Assembly: GCA_037176845.1 (NCBI GenBank)
Contig: JAYKXP010000085.1
Coordinates: forward strand, 172,592 to 236,591
From: Paramarasmius palmivorus
Taxonomy: Eukaryota; Basidiomycota; Agaricomycetes; Agaricales; Marasmiaceae
Direction of reading: 5' to 3'
Length of the DNA stretch: 64,000 nucleotides
This document shows positions 55,519-64,000 of the stretch, piece after piece. Under the pieces are notes generated by a model that was not told where the DNA came from, made no database searches, and worked only from the letters and a program-made list of their open reading frames with translations. Position 1 is the first letter of the stretch; each line of letters begins with the position of its first letter. The translations under genes and the position numbers were made by a program.

Positions 55519-58148
55519 GCATGATGCAGTGGCATCTCAACTTCTTGACTGCTTTGAAGCCTCCTCAAGCCTCCTTCAATGCGTAATAATAACGACGTCA
55601 TCTCGCTCCTTTCTTGGAAACGCTGTAAGCATGACATCCTATTCAACACTGCTGTTTAACTGAACCTTCCATGTAGAGCGAAGGATCATACCCGGAGGGG
55701 CAAAGAAAGAAAAGCACCTTTATTGTATGGGATGAGATTACCAGGGTACTGAGCAGCTGTCTTTCCGATACTGCTATCCATTCTCCATAAACGTTTTCGG
55801 TAGCTGTCTTATAGAACACCTGGATTTCTTTCATCGAGCGCTGAAGACGTAGTCTACCAACACAGACGTTTAACCACTCGCACAAAGCTCCGCAAGAGTC
55901 CAACCAAGACCCAGTGAACAGTTATCAGAAATCAACAGCAGGTATTTTCTCGCCAACGGGAGCGAGTCTCAGTTTGGTCGGTGAATGTAGTAGACGACAG
56001 CAGTATGGTTAATCCGTCTCTCAGACACTGTCCTTCCGCATCTTACCTCATTAAGCTTTCAGATTGCGAGCTTTATACCTGGCTAGTATTATTGTAACCC
56101 ATTGTGCACCCTCATGTGGTATTTTTACAGGCCTTTGCTTACCGTCGAGTGCTTGATAGTTGAGCCCTCCACTGACAATCCAAACCTTATGCCCCGTTGT
56201 TTTAGCTCTATCATGGCTGCCGCTGATTGGCCGGTAATGTCACGAACGAGGTTCTTCACTCGGTAGTACGAAATGCGTTCTCCACCTCGACTCAGGCTAC
56301 ATTTCTCCGTAACAGCCTCGATTTACTCTTTGACACTTCGCCTCCGAGTTATGAGAGTGGCTGAGGTAGAAGATGGTGTATTTCCCTGCTACGTGTCAGA
56401 GAACGGCCAATACAGAACGGCTGTGCATCCCTTTTCTGACGCTTTCGAGTGTGTAGCTCAATGACCACTAGAGAATCGTAATTCTGGCAGCACAGCTTCA
56501 AGAGACCCATGTTGAGGTATGTACACGCGATAGATCTTGTGGTCGATACATGTCCTACAAGAGACCCTTCGAGTCTTTTGCAATGAACTGGGCAGTCACA
56601 GTAGATAATCAATTTATGTGAGTCAGAACTTGACGCAGAAGCCATTGAGGCCTAAGGGTGCTTTTATTCACAAAGTCGGGGCAAAGTGCAGAAGGAAAAA
56701 CCTGTTTCATTGATCTGCTCGTATCTATTACAGTCGGGTAAATGAGAACCTGATGCGAACCTAGTGCATGACCACGCAATCTGAAGAAAAATGATACTCA
56801 TAGAGACGTTGAGTTCAATGAGCTGATGAGTTGGCATCTATCTAGCGTCATCGACTGAGACAGTCAATGATTGCCTGACGCCGCTCTGAGCCGATCCGGC
56901 CAGAGTCGCTTTTCACTGGGGATCACGGGCCGTCGTTCGCTGCCGACACGCCAAAGACGAGCAACGATGAAGTAGTCAATGCCGATGCGTGCTTCTTCCA
57001 CCTGTCCAAAAGCTTTTCAAGCTCATTGCTGCCTTGGTACATCAACCTTCTCAAAATAGCCCGCGATAGCATTATAGAGGCCGTGGATAATTGAAGGATC
57101 CGTCAGAGCTGCTTCCGAAAGTACAAAGCACGGCTGTATGTAGGACTCTATCAAGCAGAGTCGGGATCAGTCATCAAGCTTCCTGCAACGCTTCAACTCT
57201 GACCTGTCCCCCAGTTGTGCACGACCTGCTTCCTCAGCAATCCTCTTGAAAATGGGAATGGCCAAACAATCAAGAATCCAGGGTACTTCTGGTCTAGAAC
57301 GCTGGTAAGTGTGTTTGACATGCGAGCCGGAATTCTGATCCTTTCATTCGTGTTTGGAAATTCGTCGTCCCGATGTAAATGTCTCCTGAAAGTATATGGT
57401 TATTCGACGGGGTATTTACTCAGAACGAAATACGCTCATCTTCAACCAAGGGTGCATATATTGTCCCTCACGTACGTCAGGAGGCACAAGCAAATGTTCA
57501 CAGAACAAATGCCTTGAATGAGTTCCCGGCTCCCCAATCTTGTCTGCAAAAGGCATCGAGCAACACAAGCTTACGTGGACGCTTTGGAGACCCGTACATT
57601 ATGATCAGCGCGATAGATGTTGGTACGCTCCAATTACGCCGGACCCATACGATCACAACGCCAGCCTGGAAAAATAGTGGATGACTATACTCGGTTGACC
57701 ATGACAAACTTGCGGAAATGGTCTAAACACCAGCGTGAGCTAAAAATGTGTCATTCACGGGAATATTCCTACCTAGCCCATACACTACACGAGTTCCAGC
57801 AACGATAGGATGCACGGTAAGCTGGCGATGAGAAAATAAAGCACGCTCATTGATAAGCGTATCCATTGAAGGTGTACAGAGCGGCGAGAACTTGAAGGGG
57901 TAACGTCCAAATCTGCAGGACTAGTCTAGATCTAGCGACCACGCGACAACTGCTGCAAAAATAAGCATTGTCGCTGAGATTAACGCTGAAGAAATGTATG
58001 TTTGTTTCAGTTGTGTTGAATCCCGGATTGCACATGAGCGTGCAAGTCAAGTTTGTCTCTTGAGAGAACGGTATTCACCAATGAAGCACATTGAAATTGA
58101 AATATTGAGCCAACTGAGTTAACGTGCCAAAATTGTAAACTCTTGCAT
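55519..58148. other. 2.6 kb without a supported gene
   Basis: An ATG-started 101-codon plus frame at 57379-57684 (IWLFDGVFTQNEIRSSSTKG, GRFGDPYIMISAIDVGTLQL) has protein-like composition and may be a relic exon. Other ORFs look random. No repeats. Confidence 0.35.
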
Positions 58149-59348
58149 CTAGGAAAAAACATTTAAAGATACAAAATGATTGGGGTTGGCCAAAACTTCC
58201 TTCCTCTCCTCCTCGAAAGCCGCAAAACCTTCGTCAAAGTCTGACCACCTCTGTTTGACCTTAATGTCGATCTCCTCCCATATATCGCTCCTCCCTCCAG
58301 CCTTCACGAGCATCAAGCTCTGCGCTTGTTCCTCTCGCCACTGGTTCTCACTAAACAAACAAAGACATTGGTTTACTTGTTCCCACTCCCTCTCTTCTAG
58401 CCCACGTGATGCGTGTTGTTCCCACTCCTTGTCCACCATAAAGACCACCTTAGGGTGTATGTCATACTGCCAGAGTGCATGACACTCCACAGGTAGATTC
58501 TGTCCCATATTGACCTCTATCGCCAATGTTTGAACTGTCACCGGCGTTCTGAGCTGACGAACGTGATCCGCCACATCCATACCCTCAGCCACGTATATTG
58601 ATAAGTATACATGAGTCAAGAGGGGGTACTCAAAGAGTACATGATCGTCGAGAACCTTGGTGGAACCGCAGCGGAAGTTGATGGCCAGTCGAAGGTGAGT
58701 CAAACGTGGCATTTGCAAGGCACATATTCGAGTCATAAGTGCTGACGGAATCTCCAAATGAGTGAGATTGGGAAATGGTAAGGATTGGAAGACATCCAAG
58801 AGTCGCCATTCATCGTTAGTCAGGATTGTCACTCTTTCCACAAATGGAGCGGCGACCACCAGCAGGTATCCGACCAATGCAATATCGAATCCAGAGATCC
58901 ATCTTTCTTGACAAGAATCACCGCGATAACGGTTGGGATAGTCGAGGGTGAGAAAGCGGGGGAAGCACGGGGTTTGACGACCAATGCAAACCCACAAGGC
59001 CTTTATGAGAGGCACTCGCTGTGGATATGAGAGTAAGGTGCGACATAGTCTCTTCAACTGCATACGTTCCCACAACTTGATGCTGTGGTAGAAAGACGGA
59101 TAGAGTCTATCAAAGAACGTAAGTACATTCGTAGCCCGTTGGTGGCAAGCCAACACACACCGTCGCGTAATGGTCCTGTTGAGAACTAGTAACCCAACAT
59201 TGCCCTGTACTCCCACGATGCGTATGTGAAGTTCGAGGATATCAATGACGATGTCATCGCATAGCCGTTGCTCGCCGCCTTGTGTCTTATTCCGTATGGT
59301 GTACCTCGGGAAGGTGCGTAAAAGAGGGGAGTGCTCTGCTCGATTCAT
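58149..59348 (-). CDS. F-box/LRR-like protein, ~399 aa, single exon
   Basis: ATG 59348 opens an intronless 399-codon frame. Near the N-terminus, RLCDDIVIDILELHIRIVG resembles a degenerate F-box (L-x-DD-x(2)-x-ILEL). The middle shows leucine-rich-repeat-like strands: LPFPNLTHLEIPSALM, LQMPRLTHLRLAINFR and FEYPLLTHVYLSIYVAEG. The C-terminal ~80 residues are highly charged (EEREWEQVNQ; EERKEVLANPNHF). Mushroom genomes contain hundreds of such F-box-like proteins, thought to be substrate receptors of SCF ubiquitin ligases; the substrate is unknown. It ends 140 nt before repeat copy D. Confidence 0.6.
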   Translation of the reverse strand: MNRAEHSPLLRTFPRYTIRNKTQGGEQRLCDDIVIDILELHIRIVGVQGNVGLLVLNRTITRRCVLACHQRATNVLTFFDRLYPSFYHSIKLWERMQLKRLCRTLLSYPQRVPLIKALWVCIGRQTPCFPRFLTLDYPNRYRGDSCQERWISGFDIALVGYLLVVAAPFVERVTILTNDEWRLLDVFQSLPFPNLTHLEIPSALMTRICALQMPRLTHLRLAINFRCGSTKVLDDHVLFEYPLLTHVYLSIYVAEGMDVADHVRQLRTPVTVQTLAIEVNMGQNLPVECHALWQYDIHPKVVFMVDKEWEQHASRGLEEREWEQVNQCLCLFSENQWREEQAQSLMLVKAGGRSDIWEEIDIKVKQRWSDFDEGFAAFEEERKEVLANPNHFVSLNVFS

Positions 59349-59485
59349 TCTTGGGCAACGAGTGTAACAGAACACGGATCCATCGGAGCTATATATGATG
59401 AATGTTTATGATGCATGTGTTCCCTTGTTGTCTAAGCAAGAAGACGGTGAAACCAGGGTACCGAGGCAATACCGAAGGTGCGTCA

Positions 59486-61588
59486 ACGTGCCTCACGGGA
59501 CACCGAGAATCGTTTGTTCCTTTTGTGAAAAACGGCGCAGTTACTAGGCCCACTCGTGCGAAATGAGACCATTGCGAGCGAGGCGTAGCATGAGGTCCAA
59601 GTTAAATGGAGGACGCTGTTTTTGTTTCTGCATATATGAACGACGAAGACGGGTGGAATATTCCCGAAGGCACGCAGCCTACAACCAGATTCGCCGGAAA
59701 AATGTCGAGTGACGCTCATGTACTGAAGACTCGGGCCATTTGAACACGGAACTGACACGGAGAAACGACAGAGGCGTCATTCGGCCAAATTCTAGCATCG
59801 GACTCCTGTGAAAACGCCGTAAAAGACAACCTGCCAAGTTCCAACACTCCTAGGAAAGCGCTCAAAGGACAGTCAGGAACGAAGGATCCAGGTGCTACGG
59901 GGAGTTCAGCATATATAGAAAAAGGGATCCAGAGCCTGAAAGCCTTACCCTATAGGCCTGATATTGCTTAAGACAAGGGTGTCAAGATCGATTCCATTGT
60001 TTGCGAGAGGGGGAGCAATATTGAATAGAGGCATCGTATTCCTATTCCCAGGAAGGCGCTCAAAGGCCAGTGTTCGAAGGAAGCAGTAAATTCACTAGAT
60101 TCACTGAGGATATACAACGCAACGTCATCCTCACTAGATCATCCACTCTAACCGTTCAAACACCAACGCAGTGACCCTTCATATGTACGCCAAATATGCC
60201 TTGCAGACGAGAGAGATCCATCCTCGTGCCTCGAATGCAGTCGTAACCAGCCCTGTGACCTCAAGTATAGCAAGTTCAGTCTGAGAAAACGGTACGAAAG
60301 CTGATGAGACTGTACCTCAGCCTGACACCAGTGACCCTGGAAAACGCCCCGCTCAATTCCAAACGAGAGACGAGTGAGGCCGTCTCCTTGCAAATGGACG
60401 GTTAACCATCCACAGCAGCGTAACGTTGTGCCAAACGAACAAAGCTCCGTGAAGCGTCAGACGGTCGGAGAAGAGTCGCGGTGGAAGCACAGTGGGAGTA
60501 AGTCAGATAGATGAGTAGATAGATATTACCTCCTGCCGCACGCGGCGACAACAACGGAAGCTAAGAGAACCAATTTATTTTCATCTTGTCTCGTACGTAT
60601 TGGATCATCCAACCCATTCACCATCCCCGACAAGTCTCTCTGGACATATCTCCTAGAACGGTACTGAGTATAGAATCGAGCTCGTACTCGTAAAGTCCTT
60701 TCATATCGTTCCGCCTAACAGCTCTTTGATAACTCTTCTAATTATTTATTTAGATCAACAGCTACCCATTTCCGAAGGAGCGGACAATGCTTATGGTTGT
60801 TCGTTTGGCGTAGTGTACTCTGCTGTGGGTGGTTAACCATCCATTTGCAATGAGGAAACCTCACCGAGTCACTCGTAACCTCGCCTCTCGTCCGGAACTG
60901 AGCAGATCATCGTTCTCGGCGTTTTCAGATGAGGTTGATGCGTTGAATCGACGTGAGCTGCTGTTCAAGGTGAGCAAATTAAGCGGTTGTGTGTCGGAGC
61001 AGCTGAAAACATGGAGTACCACCGCTAGGAACGATGACTTCTCATGCTTCCGCCGTTTCCAAATGGCATGGAGTTTTGACTATAGACCAGCGGACATGTA
61101 TGCCATTCACAGTGACCTGCCTGGATCTCAACATACCAGATGGTCTTTCAATTGTCTTGGCCGTGAATACAAATGAGCCAGACAGACATTCCTTCACTTG
61201 CATCTCCGAGCGCGCGATGCCATCGGTGATATCGAGCCATAGGAATCAAGGATGTGGATTTCCAGTGTCTGAACAAAGTTGTTTTATAGTGGTACGTGAC
61301 ACACAACGGCAGACAAAGACTGAATGTTAGCTTATGTTGGTCAGATTCTCCGTGATTTGTACTCTTCTGCTCGGATGGCATCCCCAGGGCTTGCGATAAG
61401 TTATCAATCTCGGAAACTCTTAAAGCTGGCATCGTGTATACTGATTTCTTGAAGATTCTCGACTATCGAGACAGCAAGGCGGACACTACTTTCTCATTAA
61501 CATTGAATTTGGAGTTTCGTAGTGTTACGTTGTACACCTATTCTCGAGGGCGACTGTCAATGCGACGAACGTTATCTCCAAATCCTCA
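59486..61588 (-). repeat. Composite repeat, copy D (type 2 flank)
   Basis: Reverse copy, nearly identical to copy B over ~2.1 kb, with edges near 59486 and 61588. The core shared with A and C is ~59632-61138. Palindromic 16-mers lie at 60396-60411 and 60827-60842. At the right edge the identity with B ends abruptly after AAATCCTC, where B enters the ORF at 13028-13264. Confidence 0.9.
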
Positions 61589-63149
61589 TTCTCATTGCCT
61601 CCTGTCTCACAGAATGTACACCATGCCTTCGACTGTCGCTTTTGCAATTTGAGAGGTGGATTCAGAATTGGAGAGACTTTGCTGTATAGTCGACGACACA
61701 GAATGGTGATGGGCTTGAAGAACTTTGAAGCCCCGTGGTTAGGGTCATCTTCCACGGCCGGCAAGAGACTATCCAAAAGTGGTCTGATATCAGCTTTTCC
61801 AGCTCCAGTTGTCAATCTCTCTGGAATGCCAACGTCGATCCAAAAACTTGGGTGGAAGCTCCAACGAGATATCGATGTGCGTGGACGTCATCAGACGCCA
61901 TGGAACGCTATGGAGGAAATCGTGCGAATAGAGGATGTTATCGGATTCAAACCGGACTTGAGAGGATTGAAGGACGTACCTTAAATCTTTGCCTGCCCTA
62001 TAGTCGTCAGAAGAACTTAGAAGAAACTCCAAGTCATTTCACCGCCGTCACTACTGTTTACCACGTTTCCCAACGTTGGTCCGTGCGCGTCAGGGTCAAA
62101 CAGGCCCTTTGCCCACAACCTTCCCGCGCTCCATTCTTACCCCCCAATCACCACCATCCGCTTTCCAGTGTTCCCTTTGTCGTCATGATATCGAATCGAG
62201 ATAGAGTCTGGTTTGGAAGCTGGGTACGAGTCATTGAAGGCAGGTACGCAGTCACTACTCTCATACCTCTTATCAACCTGACGACGACATTTAGAAATGC
62301 ATCTCAGAGAAGATTTACTGCTCCCTGGTAAGTTGTATCGCCATACAGTGCCGGTACTCCGCTGACTACATTCCAGGATTCCCGCAGCCAGACACAATTG
62401 AAGACTTCGAGCGAGAACCTAGGAATGGGAGAAAAGAGGCGCGTCAGGGCAGGTGGGGGGACCTAGGGCATAGGGTTGCGCAAGGGGGATTTGAAGGCTC
62501 CTTAAGGTATGTCAGGGCTATGTACGATGTTTGTATAGTAATAGCATGGATTTTACTTAGGTGTCTGAAATATTCCGAGTTAAGTACCGAGCAAGTCTTG
62601 TCGAATTGCGTCTAGCCAACGAATTGAACCCCTACACCGTCAACACATGCGGATGCGACTGCGGCAGCCTTTCGCAATACGAATATCCACTGACCAACCA
62701 ACCATAAAATTCCACATATTCTGCCTTGACCCGTCGTTGAGTGTGCCAAAGGAGCTGTACTGTGGTTCTGTTATACATGTCTCTCTGGCACTGGCGGCGA
62801 TTATGGTTTCGACGAAGGAGAAGACCTGAGTATAGGCGCGCATGGTTTCAGGAACATCCTCCGAATTCCCGCGACGTAGATGTCGATCAGCGCAAGAGCT
62901 GTCTACAGGAGAAGCTGGCCAGTCGTGCAGAGACGGAATTTGATATACCAGCTGTGATCCAGACTGAACGAGCTCGAGATTCGCTGCGAGCGTCTGCGCA
63001 CCACTGTGCCTCTAACAATTCGTGCAGCCTCTTGTGCCCTCTGCCCTCTGCCAGTGCACTCGTTTTGTTCCCGACCTTTCATGGTTTCCCTCGTCCTCTT
63101 CATCGCCCACATTCTCGCCACAGCTATCATTTTCCCTTGCCCGACTTTA
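61589..63149. other. Unassigned
   Basis: ORFs of 60-198 codons overlap on both strands around 61600-62330, but none has a domain or a consistent splice model. Confidence 0.3.
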
Positions 63150-63402
63150 TCAAGGCGATCTTTGCGTTAAATATGGCAAAGCCCGTTTCCTGGCGAATCC
63201 GTTTCAAAATTGGTCTGGAAGTCACGGAAAGGGCCAGGATTTGTATATCACCACCCCCAACACCGGGATTTCCGTGGTAAAAATTGGCAGTTCGGAGAAA
63301 GAAATTGGGCAAGCGGTTGACGTTTTGGCGACGCCACTACGCTCACGCGTAATCGAGAATGTGGATTGGATTGAGGTTGATTGTAGAGAAGCGGTGTTTT
63401 AG
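63150..63402 (+). CDS. Possible last exon of an unrecognised gene
   Basis: The frame reads ARFLANPFQNWSGSH, GKGQDLYITTPNTGISVVKI, IGQAVDVLATPLRSRVIENV and ends WIEVDCREAVF at TAG 63400-63402. Composition is convincingly protein-like. The start and upstream exons are not identified (possible acceptor near 63181). Family unknown. Confidence 0.35.
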
Positions 63403-64000
63403 AATTATCGACAACCTCGACGAGCTGTACTCGTAGTTATCAGTAGTCATCACTATCTGTTCTGGTTCGGTTCTGGATTTTCTTAGACTCGGTAAATCCG
63501 GCCGGAGTCACCGATTGCGTTCTGTAAAATGACACGACCTCGACGCAAGTGCGGTCCATGACTGACGCAGGCTCGGCTTATCGGCAGACTCGAAATGTTG
63601 GGTTTATCTACTGGTTTCAACAAGAACATTCCATTCTGTGATCCTCCGCATTTCTATAGCCTTTTAGAGTGGTTGTAGTCGCTATTGTTAAATCTTGTTT
63701 CCAAGTGACTGATCTTTCCCATTGATATGCTTCTGAAAACCATCACTAATTTGGGGCGATCAATAGACCATTCCAAGGATTTGATATTTGTTGAAATGTG
63801 GCGAATCAATCACACTATATCCGGAAACGAAAAGAGTTGGGAAACCGAGTGTTTCGGTCATCTCATCGGAAACCGTAAAGGCTTGAGTTTCGGATACCAA
63901 TTCAGACTGATTGCGTGGGAACATGATTTGAGGTGAATCTAAATACATTTACGCCGAGCATATTTTTTGGTACTTCCGGTGTGATACGGACTCTCCAAGG
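63403..64000. other. Unassigned to window end
   Basis: No supported gene. An ATG-started ORF at 63727-63936 (MLLKTITNLGRSIDH) has no family resemblance. Confidence 0.35.

Noticed and set aside
61735..62331. 198-codon plus-strand ORF
   Set aside because: Non-ATG context, overlapping open frames on both strands, and composition without domain or splice support.
1..64000. CRISPR arrays, tRNA or rRNA genes
   Set aside because: No spaced short direct repeats of CRISPR type and no cloverleaf or rRNA-like segment noticed. The sequence is eukaryotic.

Overview
The window is nuclear DNA of a filamentous fungus, most probably an Agaricomycete (mushroom-forming basidiomycete). Coding regions are cut by many 45-60 nt GT-AG introns. 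The recognisable proteins (Tnp2 transposase, C-terminal RING/coiled-coil paralogs, lineage-expanded proteins of unknown function, a sedolisin relic, a Tad-like LINE relic) fit that group. No conserved housekeeping gene was recognised, so this looks like a fast-turnover, repeat-rich accessory region. Gene models were spliced by hand from the sequence. Family calls rest on recognition, not on database searches.

Layout. 1-15.3 kb: repeat copy A (reverse), a RING/coiled-coil gene that starts inside it, two unrecognised genes, a relic of a small secreted protein, a putative PD-(D/E)XK-like gene, a 138-bp tandem repeat, a helicase-like fragment, a truncated RING-family gene, then repeat copy B (forward). 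15.3-38.4 kb: a LINE relic, a run of RING/coiled-coil genes on the minus strand (one with a foreign C-terminal module), a C2H2 finger ORF, a gene with an in-frame 564-bp tandem duplication, a decayed Cys-rich gene, a complete 395-aa WD40 gene, a small zinc-motif gene and a sedolisin protease relic. 38.4-44 kb: degenerate repeat copy E, a perfect palindrome, an ~893-aa gene of an expanded family, and repeat copy C. 44.8-48.6 kb: an apparently intact five-exon CACTA-type (Tnp2) transposase. 48.6-61.6 kb: small genes, a coding minisatellite, a three-exon 667-aa gene of a second expanded family, an F-box/LRR-like gene and repeat copy D (reverse). 61.6-64 kb: one late exon-like ORF and otherwise unassigned sequence.

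The strongest unexplained signal is the repeat family A-D plus E. Its ~1.5-kb core is almost identical between copies. It carries an imperfect inverted repeat around an AT-rich centre and has at least two kinds of flank. Each full copy holds two matches to the 16-mer GGNNGGTTAACCNNCC. That motif occurs at least 11 times in the window, including a perfect 18-bp palindrome just upstream of the 893-aa gene. One flank type carries the promoter side and first exon of a RING gene. I infer a recently active, undescribed mobile or duplicating element that picks up host gene ends; the sequence does not reveal its mobilising enzyme.
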